From: Magnetococcales bacterium
GTDB taxonomy: Bacteria; Pseudomonadota; Magnetococcia; Magnetococcales; DC0425bin3
Length of the DNA: 26,903 nt
NCBI GenBank assembly: GCA_015229045.1
Contig: JADGCJ010000039.1
Coordinates: 1 to 26,903, forward strand
Direction: 5' to 3'
Numbering within the stretch: the stretch's first letter is position 1; each line of letters opens with the position of its first letter. This document shows positions 1-5,992 of this stretch, piece by piece. A program made the position numbers and the translations under genes. The notes under the pieces are model-generated. The model did not search any database and was not told the origin of the DNA. It saw only the letters and a list, made by a program, of their open reading frames with translations.

Positions 1-176
1 TCAAGGAGTTCTTCCCCGAATATGCAGACCGGCGGGTGATGGGAGCAGTGGCCAGTATTGTGATGGAGGGTGGTGTTGATCGTTATGCAATGAGCGTGGG
101 ACTGTGGGTCATCGTCCAATCCGGCGACTCCATGCACCTAGCCAACGACGCGGCCTTTGTCCCCCAAACTTGGTGA
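1..176 (+). CDS. C-terminal end of an unrecognised protein (partial)
   Basis: A frame open from the window edge (first full codon at 3) encodes 57 residues and stops with TGA at 174-176. It begins KEFFPEYADRRVMGAVASIV and ends FVPQTW. The pattern of a conserved 'RRVMGAVAS' stretch, a 'GLWVIVQSGDSM' strand and a terminal 'FVP..W' resembles the C-terminus of the DUF3782/'chordopoxvirus fusion'-type nuclease-like proteins common in bacteria. That resemblance is from memory and is an inference. The start lies outside the window. It runs opposite to the integrase-linked genes, so it is probably cargo of the integrated element. A start inside the window is not needed because the frame is open to the edge. 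Confidence 0.5.
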   Translation, partial: KEFFPEYADRRVMGAVASIVMEGGVDRYAMSVGLWVIVQSGDSMHLANDAAFVPQTW

Positions 177-268
177 ACTCCTGGCCTTGAGTTCCCACCG
201 ACGGCAGAGCGGCAGACAGCCAACGCCGCCATAGCCCTGGGTGTTGTGGGACGGGTTGTGCCGCGATC

Positions 269-322
269 AGGGTTCGTTGCAAGATTAGGGTTCGTTGCAA
301 GATTAGGGTTCGTTGCAAGATT
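269..322. repeat. Tandem repeat, three perfect 18-bp units
   Basis: The unit AGGGTTCGTTGCAAGATT occurs three times head to tail at 269-286, 287-304 and 305-322 without a mismatch. The unit length is a multiple of three, so any frame through it stays open (six-residue periodic peptide). No gene is convincingly supported here. Perfect identity suggests recent expansion by slippage. Confidence 0.95.
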
Positions 323-351
323 AACTCGCGGTAAGTACCGGATAAAACGAT

Positions 352-402
352 CCCAGCAAACCCAGCAAACCCTTCTGAAAGAAACCTGCTGGGTTTGCTG
401 GG
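352..402. repeat. 16-bp inverted repeat built of CCCAGCAAA units
   Basis: CCCAGCAAACCCAGCA (352-367) is the exact reverse complement of 387-402, with a 19-nt loop. Each arm is itself a tandem of a 9-bp unit. There is no T-run after either arm, so a rho-independent terminator is unlikely. A recombination or protein-binding role, or simple repeat origin, remains open. It lies just outside the distal end of the integrase-linked gene. Confidence 0.85.
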
Positions 403-507
403 TTTGATTCCGGCGTTGGCGAATTCTTTCTTTCGCTGATTTTTTTCACCTGAGTCAGATTCATCTACCACAAATACCTGCCCAGAGACTGGCCCGAACA
501 CGGGTGT

Positions 508-717
508 TCACTGTTCGCGGTCATCCAGTGGATTTTTTTGTAAGACCGGTCGACCTGGTTTACCCCAATCAATTTCGGGGTTTGTTTCTTTCACACTTGC
601 AATAGCACCCTTCCATGCCCTATTAAAAACTCGTAGATCGATAGCACCATATTGTTCTTCATATTCACGTTTACAGTTTCCCTTTATTTTTTTTGGGCCA
701 CTCAGCATTAAATCCAC
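508..717 (-). CDS. Hypothetical protein; probably the C-terminal part of a frameshifted gene
   Basis: This frame encodes 69 residues from a GTG at 717. It stays open well upstream of that GTG (through CQKWLVDLM and back to about 800), so the GTG is probably not a true start. The sequence combines a 'CQKWLVDLM' helix, a 'FNRAWKGAI' helix and a final 'IDW...GRP' tail. I recall that arrangement from the C-terminus of integrase-adjacent hypothetical proteins in alphaproteobacteria; the function is unknown. It is in the -1 frame relative to the gene at 747-1586, and an A7 run at 794-803 would join the two by a one-base slip. It is best read as the third piece of one gene of about 460 codons. Confidence 0.55.
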   Translation of the reverse strand: MDLMLSGPKKIKGNCKREYEEQYGAIDLRVFNRAWKGAIASVKETNPEIDWGKPGRPVLQKNPLDDREQ

Positions 718-746
718 CAGCCACTTCTGGCACTTTTTTTCAGGGT

Positions 747-1586
747 TTAATTTAACTGTCTCAGAGATTTTATGTTGGAGTTTACATATTTTATTTTTTT
801 AATCCAATCATATAAATCACGAGGTTTAACGTGATATTCCCCACCTATTATTTCTGCTCGTAGAACTATATTTTCTATCGCACCAACTGCCTTTTTGTAA
901 CTTACATGTAAAGGATGACTCAGAACATCGCTTTTATAAAAAAATATATCACCATATTTTTCTGGAACCATACTTTCTATATATACAATGATGGCATTAC
1001 GAACACTAAGGTATTCAGCACCAAAATACAATTCCCAATCAATATTCCTATAAAGTATTCCTGTTGGAAAAGCGTGAGGTGGCCACCTAAATAGGATCTG
1101 AACAATTGGGAACTCTGGGTTCGCGTGGAGTCCCCAAGAAAAAAAGTTTAAAGTCTTAGGGAAGCATTCCCTGTTTGTCAAAGACCGAGTATTTTGCTCG
1201 GAATTGGTTTCTTCAAAGCTGTTGAGGCCTGAGCAATCATCGGCATTGCCGTCCAAGCAGTGGGGTTCGGTCTCGTCTGAAGGGCTAAAACTCTCACCGG
1301 AGGTGATCGTTGACAAACAGGGAACGCTCCCAGTCTCATCGGATTGCACGATATCATCAAAATAATCTTCCGATTCTTCAGTCGTCTCCACAGTAGTTGA
1401 TGTGTATCCAAGCACGTTAACAAGTGTGTTAACATGCGCGTTAAAATCAGAATACGCAATTAAACAACACGATAATTCCTCGCAGATTTCTATTTCACTA
1501 TTTTTCCATATTGATGAATCAAGGTCTATTCTATATTCACGAGCACCATCTTTGTGTATTGAAAAAGATTGGACATCCGCTTCCAA
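747..1586 (-). CDS. Hypothetical protein; probable middle part of a frameshifted gene
   Basis: This frame encodes 279 residues from a TTG with no clear ribosome binding site, and it is open upstream to about 1645. No family is recognised. About residues 65-140 are acidic and Ser/Thr-rich low-complexity sequence (many E, D, S, T), inside which lies a 15-bp inverted repeat (1167-1324). The following part has 'W' and aromatic-rich segments such as SWGLHANP and DWELYFGAEYL. The piece at 1616-1888 ends just before it in the +1-shifted frame. At ATT-AAA-AAA (1634-1642) a -1 slip, or one missing A, gives a continuous protein reading HIKKIYPDLLAAKTD. The base composition is clearly more AT-rich than the polysaccharide region. 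Confidence 0.6.
   Translation of the reverse strand: MEADVQSFSIHKDGAREYRIDLDSSIWKNSEIEICEELSCCLIAYSDFNAHVNTLVNVLGYTSTTVETTEESEDYFDDIVQSDETGSVPCLSTITSGESFSPSDETEPHCLDGNADDCSGLNSFEETNSEQNTRSLTNRECFPKTLNFFSWGLHANPEFPIVQILFRWPPHAFPTGILYRNIDWELYFGAEYLSVRNAIIVYIESMVPEKYGDIFFYKSDVLSHPLHVSYKKAVGAIENIVLRAEIIGGEYHVKPRDLYDWIKKIKYVNSNIKSLRQLN
1167..1324. repeat. 158-bp segment bounded by 15-bp perfect inverted repeats inside a gene
   Basis: TTCCCTGTTTGTCAA (1167-1181) is the exact reverse complement of 1310-1324. With one mismatch, the arms extend to 18 bp (1164-1181 and 1310-1327). The interior looks GC-richer than the flanking gene and encodes the acidic low-complexity part of the 747-1586 protein. 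It also contains a small CCGAG/CTCGG hairpin. No clear target duplication is visible. It may be a small non-autonomous insertion tolerated in a linker, or a coincidental foldback. Confidence 0.6.
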
Positions 1587-1615
1587 GATAGAATGCTTGA
1601 TATCAGTCTTTGCAG

Positions 1616-1888
1616 CTAATAAATCAGGATATATTTTTTAATATGCTTTTCTGCCTCTTCTCTAAGGATATATTCAACATACAGGTGAGGTGCGGTTTTA
1701 TAATTTGGAAGACCATCAAAACCTTCTTTTTTAATCCGGCCTTGAATCTCTACCCATAACTTCTCTTTGTTGAATCTCCTCACTACCCTTGGATCACGAA
1801 GATACACCCACGCAAGTAATTGGATCCAACTCATTTTTGAATCTAAAGAAGGGTATAACTTGAATGGATCGTCGGGGTCGTGTTCCAT
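1616..1888 (-). CDS. Integrase-coupled hypothetical protein, N-terminal part
   Basis: This frame encodes 90 residues from an ATG at 1886-1888 that shares its A with the integrase stop (TAATG), so translation is coupled to the recombinase. The N-terminal part 'MSWIQLLAWVYLRDPRVV' matches a tryptophan/alanine helix typical of integrase-adjacent hypothetical proteins in alphaproteobacteria (recalled pattern, function unknown). The frame ends at TAG 1616-1618, directly after a run of six A. Reading one base back there continues into the 747-1586 frame, so this is probably the start of a single longer protein split by frameshift, programmed slip or a homopolymer miscall. Confidence 0.65.
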   Translation of the reverse strand: MEHDPDDPFKLYPSLDSKMSWIQLLAWVYLRDPRVVRRFNKEKLWVEIQGRIKKEGFDGLPNYKTAPHLYVEYILREEAEKHIKKYILIY

Positions 1889-3102
1889 TATTTTTCTCCG
1901 TCTAACGCCGAAGCAATGGTTGTAGCTATGCTATTGGCTGCCATCTTCAGCGGATCATCGGCCAAGTGCGCATACCGGTCAGTGACGGTTGGTGTTTTAT
2001 GCCCAAGGAGTGCTCCCACAATCGGCAACCCCATTCCGGACATGACACCAATGCTGGCGAATCCGTGTCGGAGGTCGTGGATCCGCAGATTGGGAAGCTG
2101 GGCCTCATCCCGAATTTTAGTCCAGATTCGGTGTAATCCGACCAGCGGCTTACCATGAACCAATCCGGGGAACACGTAAGGCTGTCCATCGGCACGTGGA
2201 AGATTTCTCAACAGTTGAATCGCTGGTTCCCCCAAGTGAACGACCTTTGCTCCGGTTTTGGGGTCTGGGAGTCTAAGACACCCCTGTTCCAGGTCGACGT
2301 GGGCCCATTCCAACTTTAAGACCTCACCGCGACGACACCCCGTAAACAACAGTAACCGAATCGCGGCGATCCCGTAAAGGTTGCCACCATCCTCTGCGGA
2401 CCGACGTAGCGTCCCACCCAATCGGGACAATTCGTCGGCGGTCAGAAATCGCTCTCGTTTATTGTGTTTGAATTTCTTGACGCTCTTGGTCGGGTTATCG
2501 GTACGATACCTGTGTTCCACAGCAAACGCAAAAATTGCACCCAGCAGTCCGAGAGTCCGGGTTGCTGTTCCCTTTCCGCCGGTCACGATGGCTCGCCCCC
2601 GAAAGCCGGTTTTGACATCGATCGATGTCTTTCCCTCGGCAACCGCCTGCAAAAAACGAGTGACATCGGTCTTGAGAACTTCGTCAACCCTGTAATTCCC
2701 CAGCAGTGGTTTGATATGTCGCTCTATCCGTCCCCTGTCCGTAGCCAACGTTGATGGCTTCTTGGTGGCCACTCCCTCCCGTAAATACTGATCACACAAT
2801 TCTGCGACCGTCGGAATTTGCTTGGCCGCATGCTTCATCTCGGCAGGATCCTGGCCCTCGGCAACCAAACCCAACAGCTGAATTGCCTCTTTCCGGGCTT
2901 GTTCCGGTGTCAGTGGTCCATGTGGACCGATGGTGACACGGCGGGTCCGATTTCCCGCTCGGTACTGGACCAGATATATCCGCTTCCTGGCAGGCGTCAC
3001 CTTGACGCCGAACCCCCGGAGCTCGTTGTCCCAGAGGTAGTCGTCCTTGTCGGACACCTCAATTGCGTCCACCGTTCGCTTGGTGATTTTTCCCTTGGCC
3101 AT
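1888..3102 (-). CDS. P4-type tyrosine recombinase (site-specific integrase)
   Basis: This 404-residue integrase catalyses strand exchange between an element attachment site and a tRNA gene. Residues 1-90 are a DUF4102-type arm-DNA-binding domain (DNELRGFGVKV, RKRIYLVQYR). Residues 97-200 are the SAM-like core-binding domain. Residues 215-385 are the catalytic domain, with Arg257 in TGCRRGE, a basic beta-hairpin lysine near 283 (PKTGAK), His342-x-x-Arg345 (HDLRH), His368 (LLGH) and nucleophile Tyr377 (TDRYAH). All catalytic positions are present and the length is normal, so it is likely active. The ATG at 3102 follows an AAAGGAG site at ideal spacing. It is preceded by a palindromic operator and a tRNA-derived attachment site and overlaps the downstream gene by TAATG. 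Confidence 0.95.
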   Translation of the reverse strand: MAKGKITKRTVDAIEVSDKDDYLWDNELRGFGVKVTPARKRIYLVQYRAGNRTRRVTIGPHGPLTPEQARKEAIQLLGLVAEGQDPAEMKHAAKQIPTVAELCDQYLREGVATKKPSTLATDRGRIERHIKPLLGNYRVDEVLKTDVTRFLQAVAEGKTSIDVKTGFRGRAIVTGGKGTATRTLGLLGAIFAFAVEHRYRTDNPTKSVKKFKHNKRERFLTADELSRLGGTLRRSAEDGGNLYGIAAIRLLLFTGCRRGEVLKLEWAHVDLEQGCLRLPDPKTGAKVVHLGEPAIQLLRNLPRADGQPYVFPGLVHGKPLVGLHRIWTKIRDEAQLPNLRIHDLRHGFASIGVMSGMGLPIVGALLGHKTPTVTDRYAHLADDPLKMAANSIATTIASALDGEK

Positions 3103-3116
3103 GGTCTGCTCCTTTG

Positions 3117-3136
3117 TTACTGGAAATTTCCAGTAA
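3117..3136. promoter_or_regulatory. Perfect 20-bp palindromic operator of the integrase promoter
   Basis: TTACTGGAAATTTCCAGTAA is its own reverse complement over 20 bp. It begins at the last base of the predicted -10 box and ends just before the Shine-Dalgarno sequence of the integrase. A dimeric repressor bound here would cover the transcription start. The protein that binds is not identifiable; the integrase itself or an element-encoded regulator outside the window are candidates. Confidence 0.7.
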
Positions 3137-3165
3137 TCATATAGTAATCTTTAGGGAGTGAACAA
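3136..3165 (-). promoter_or_regulatory. Predicted sigma70-type promoter of the integrase gene
   Basis: On the minus strand TTGTTC (3165-3160) is followed after 18 bp by TATGAT (3141-3136). Both are close to the sigma70 consensus. The start site would fall inside the 20-bp palindrome immediately downstream, and the ATG lies about 34 bp beyond the -10 box. Confidence 0.55.
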
Positions 3166-3176
3166 GGGAGTACTCC

Positions 3177-3235
3177 AGCGTACTCAATCGTAGATAAATA
3201 TTTGTTTAAGCGTAGTACAGCGTAGTTGAGCGTAG
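3177..3235. repeat. Phased AGCGTA(G) direct repeats, candidate integrase arm sites
   Basis: AGCGTAG occurs at 3209-3215, 3219-3225 and 3229-3235, an exact 10-bp period, so all copies sit on the same face of the helix. A further AGCGTAC lies at 3177-3183 and a degenerate ATCGTAG near 3187. The array sits between the integrase promoter and the tRNA-derived attachment core, where arm-type integrase or excisionase sites are expected in P4-like elements. The role is inferred from position and periodicity. Confidence 0.6.
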
Positions 3236-3251
3236 CCCAGAGTACCAACAC

Positions 3252-3303
3252 ACCTGCCTTCATAAGGCAGGGGTCACAAGTTCAATCCTTGTGCCGCCCA
3301 CCA
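3252..3303 (+). other. Attachment site: displaced 3' part of a tRNA-Met (CAU) gene
   Basis: The segment matches a tRNA from the anticodon arm to the end. It has stem CTGCC/GGCAG with loop TTCATAA (anticodon CAT), a variable loop, a T arm ACAAG-TTCAATC-CTTGT, acceptor 3' strand GCCGCCC, discriminator A and encoded CCA at 3301-3303. Sequence upstream cannot supply the acceptor 5' strand GGGCGGC or a D arm, so this is not a functional tRNA. It is the duplicated 3' end left when an element integrates into a tRNA gene. The intact tRNA should lie at the far (left) end of the element, outside the window. Confidence 0.85.
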
Positions 3304-3319
3304 TCAAGATCAAACAGTT

Positions 3320-3348
3320 ACGGCCACTCACACAGTGGCCGTTTTTGT
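3320..3348 (+). terminator. Rho-independent terminator (former tRNA-Met terminator)
   Basis: ACGGCCACT (3320-3328) pairs with AGTGGCCGT (3334-3342) across a 5-nt loop and is followed by TTTTT. It sits 17 bp after the CCA of the tRNA fragment, in the same direction. It was presumably the terminator of the tRNA gene before the element separated the two. Confidence 0.85.
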
Positions 3349-3743
3349 TCCAGCACCCACATAGTACCCAGTTGGAAAAAATTCACCGGACACGTGCGGA
3401 AACGAAAAAGGACCGGATCGCTCCGGCCCTGTCTCGTGCCCCAAGGGGGGTGCCGTCCCTGGCAGTCGTTGGTTGGGTCAAAAAACTTTCAGTTTCGGGT
3501 CCAGCCAGCGGTTGATTTCATGCTGCCTGATAGAAATTCCAAAACCCCTCTGTGCCAATGTGAGCGAGACACGTGACAGTGACCAAATGTTTCGTGTAGC
3601 ATGGGCCGGGTTTCCTCATCCGTGGCCCAGTTTCCTTTGGAACGTGAAAATGCCACCCTTGGGTGGTGGAGAGTGCCCTTTGGATTCAGGCTTTGCCTGG
3701 ATCCGGTGGTGCCCGTTCGTTTTCTCCATTCTTTCTGGTGTCC
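3349..3743. other. Non-coding stretch between attachment site and galE
   Basis: About 400 bp without a convincing gene on either strand. A hairpin at 3411-3428 (GACCGGA, GNRA-type loop on the minus strand, one G-U pair) followed by T5 on the minus strand resembles a minus-strand terminator, although no minus-strand gene lies upstream of it. A short CCACCC/GGGTGG foldback occurs near 3654-3667. No promoter for galE could be placed confidently. Confidence 0.5.
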
Positions 3744-4772
3744 ATGTCGACAATACTGGTCGTTGGTGGTGCAGGATACATCGGCAGTCATGTCTGCAAG
3801 GCGTTGTCGCGACTTGGGTATCTCCCGGTCACCTTCGACAGTCTCGTGACGGGTCATGTGCAGGCGGTTCGATGGGGCCCCTTTGAAAAGGGGAACCTGA
3901 TGGATCGGGAAGCATTGGACAGGGTGTTGAGTGTTTACCGTCCCGGTGCGGTGATGCATTTTGCGGCTTTTTCCTCCGTCGGTGAGTCCGTTGTGGATCC
4001 GGGCAAGTTCTACCGCAACAATGTGGTTGGATCGCTCTCCTTGCTGGATGCATTGCGGGATCACGGCATTCGCAAGGTGGTTTTTTCCAGTTCCTGTGCG
4101 GTTTATGGCGAGTCAGTGTACATTCCCATGACCGAGGACCACCCGCTGTTCCCTGTCAATCCCTACGGATACACCAAGCGCGTGGTGGAGCGCATGTTGG
4201 TCGACTTTGGCCGTGCACATGGCATGAGTTCGGTTTCTCTGCGCTACTTCAACGCTGCTGGTGCCGACCCGGATGGTGAAACAGGTGAGAATCACACACC
4301 TGTCACTCGCCTGATCCCCTTGGCTCTGGCCGCAGTATCCAACCGACAATCGCCTGTTACAATCATGGGAACCGACTATCCCACTCCAGACGGTTCCTGT
4401 ATCCGTGATTATATCCACGTCACCGATCTTGCCGATGCCCACATACGTGCCCTGGAATCGATGAATCGCTCCTCTGATCAGGGCGTTTGCAAAGTGTTCA
4501 ATCTGAGCGCCGGGCGGGGATCTTCCGTTTTTCAGGTGCTGGAAATGATCGAGAAAATCACCGGGCGCGAGGTGCCGACAATAAGGGGTCTGCGCCGTCC
4601 CGGAGATCCGCCGTGGCTGGTGGGGGATAGCACTCTGGCACAACAAGAATTGGGATGGACACCCCGCTTCAGTTCCCTGGATACCATCGTCGCGACAGGC
4701 TGGAATTGGCTGCGACAACTGGAAAGGAACAATCCCGTAACGACCGATTTTGGTGAAAAAAAACACGATTGA
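3744..4772 (+). CDS. galE: UDP-glucose 4-epimerase
   Basis: GalE interconverts UDP-glucose and UDP-galactose through an NAD-bound 4-keto intermediate and supplies galactose donors to the downstream glycosyltransferases. The 342-residue product is of normal length. It has the Rossmann NAD motif GGAGYIGSH (8-16), FSSSCAVYG with the catalytic Ser region (114-122), the Tyr141-x-x-x-Lys145 pair in PYGYTK, RYFNAAGA (167-174) and the DYIHVTDLADAH signature (222-233). The ATG at 3744 puts the Rossmann motif at its usual distance from the N-terminus. An ATG-less extension upstream (to 3663) is in frame but unlike the family. The ribosome binding site is weak. Its end overlaps the region where the next glycosyltransferase could start, indicating an operon. 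Confidence 0.95.
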   Translation: MSTILVVGGAGYIGSHVCKALSRLGYLPVTFDSLVTGHVQAVRWGPFEKGNLMDREALDRVLSVYRPGAVMHFAAFSSVGESVVDPGKFYRNNVVGSLSLLDALRDHGIRKVVFSSSCAVYGESVYIPMTEDHPLFPVNPYGYTKRVVERMLVDFGRAHGMSSVSLRYFNAAGADPDGETGENHTPVTRLIPLALAAVSNRQSPVTIMGTDYPTPDGSCIRDYIHVTDLADAHIRALESMNRSSDQGVCKVFNLSAGRGSSVFQVLEMIEKITGREVPTIRGLRRPGDPPWLVGDSTLAQQELGWTPRFSSLDTIVATGWNWLRQLERNNPVTTDFGEKKHD

Positions 4773-4782
4773 ATACATCAAG

Positions 4783-5985
4783 ATGCCGATGAATGCCCCT
4801 GTCGAAATGAAACATGTCCTCTTTGTGGTGGATTATTGGCTGGGGGGCAGCCATGGTGTGCGTGGCAGTGTCATCCGAATCTTGCAGGCTGTTTTGTCCC
4901 TGAATGCTCCGTTCCACTGCGCGGTGCTGAATCTGGAGACCGGCATCTCAGGTTCTGGGGTCGATGAGTCGCTGCTGCTCCAGTTGCCCGAGAACACGGC
5001 ACTCCAGACTTTGGTCTCGCCGCGCTATCCGCTGCTGGTGCCCATGCTGGTACGCCACCTGCGTAACCGGCGACCCGACCTGCTGGTGGTCCATACCAAT
5101 CCGGCCAACAAGGCCATGGTGTGGCTTGCGCTCAGGACTTCACGGCTGCGCTGCCCGTTGGTGTTCGTGGATCATTCCGGCATCGAACAGAGCCTCCACG
5201 CCTTCCGATTTCGCTCTCTGTTCCTGTTCCTGGCCCGGCTGGCCTACCGTGGCTGCGATCATCTGGTGGGGGTGGGGGAAGCGCTGACACTTGGCTCCGT
5301 GAAAACTACCGGCCTCGACCCAACCCGGACAAGCGCCATCCGCTCTCCCATTCACCTGGAGGCTCTGCGCACCGCCGCCCGGGAGCCTGTGGATCATCCC
5401 TGGCTCGACCATGCGGAGCTTCCAGTGATCATCTCCGTGAGCCGTCTCGATCCGGTACACAAAGACCTGATCACCTTGATCCAGGCCTTCGCCCTCCTCG
5501 ATGCCATGCATCCCTCCCGTCTGATTCTCGTCGGAGAAGGTCCCCAGGAGGGTGAGCTGCGCTCTCTGGTGACACGCATGGGCCTGGAAGCGAAGGTCTG
5601 GTTCACCGGCTACACCCCCAATCCGCACCGCCTGGTAGCACGCGCCACCCTCTCTGTACTCGCCACTCTGGGCGAGGGACTTCCCAACGTCATCGTCGAA
5701 GCCATGGCCGTGGGCACGCCGGTCATCGCCTCGGATGTGGAGTATGGCTGTCGGGAAACCCTGGATGATGGCCGCTGCGGGGTATTGGTTCCCCCACGGA
5801 ACCCCCAGGCCCTGTGCCAGGCCATGGTCGAGCTGCTGGCCGATCCAGCCCGTCGTGCCGTTCTCGCGCAGGCCGCGACACGATGGGTGGAGGAGCTTGC
5901 GCAACAAGACGCCGGAGCTGCCTACGTGGAGTTGTTTACTGCCCTCTTGAGTCGACGCGGTACTGTCTCCAGGAACGAGGGATAG
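4783..5985 (+). CDS. Glycosyltransferase family 4 (GT-B)
   Basis: A cytoplasmic retaining glycosyltransferase, about 400 residues. The N-terminal domain holds a GGSHGVRGSV glycine-rich loop (21-30). The C-terminal Glycos_transf_1 domain has ISVSRLDPVHKD (217-228), ILVGEGPQEGEL (248-259) and the donor-binding EX7E pair Glu298/Glu306 in GEGLPNVIVEAMAVG. The substrate cannot be read from sequence. Start choice is uncertain: ATG 4783, ATG 4789 and ATG 4807 (MKHVLFVVDYW) are all possible, none with a strong Shine-Dalgarno. In-frame TTG/GTG codons at 4750-4755 would overlap galE. It is probably co-transcribed with galE, and the next gene begins 7 bp after its stop. Confidence 0.9.
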   Translation: MPMNAPVEMKHVLFVVDYWLGGSHGVRGSVIRILQAVLSLNAPFHCAVLNLETGISGSGVDESLLLQLPENTALQTLVSPRYPLLVPMLVRHLRNRRPDLLVVHTNPANKAMVWLALRTSRLRCPLVFVDHSGIEQSLHAFRFRSLFLFLARLAYRGCDHLVGVGEALTLGSVKTTGLDPTRTSAIRSPIHLEALRTAAREPVDHPWLDHAELPVIISVSRLDPVHKDLITLIQAFALLDAMHPSRLILVGEGPQEGELRSLVTRMGLEAKVWFTGYTPNPHRLVARATLSVLATLGEGLPNVIVEAMAVGTPVIASDVEYGCRETLDDGRCGVLVPPRNPQALCQAMVELLADPARRAVLAQAATRWVEELAQQDAGAAYVELFTALLSRRGTVSRNEG

Positions 5986-5992
5986 AAGGCTC

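Noticed and set aside
269..322. CRISPR-like array
   Set aside because: The 18-bp units are directly adjacent with no spacers and there are no cas genes.
109..501. 130-codon minus-strand frame (GTG start) spanning the tandem repeat and the foldback
   Set aside because: It has no ribosome binding site. Its middle is only a translation of the 18-bp repeat and the CCCAGCAAA foldback, and it is antisense to the end of the left-edge gene. Not supported as a gene.
3236..3303. Complete tRNA gene
   Set aside because: Upstream sequence cannot form the acceptor 5' strand or D arm; only the 3' part from the anticodon stem is present.
3489..4064. 191-codon minus-strand frame opposite galE
   Set aside because: It is antisense to a strongly conserved galE and shows no family features; it is a shadow of the high-GC coding frame.
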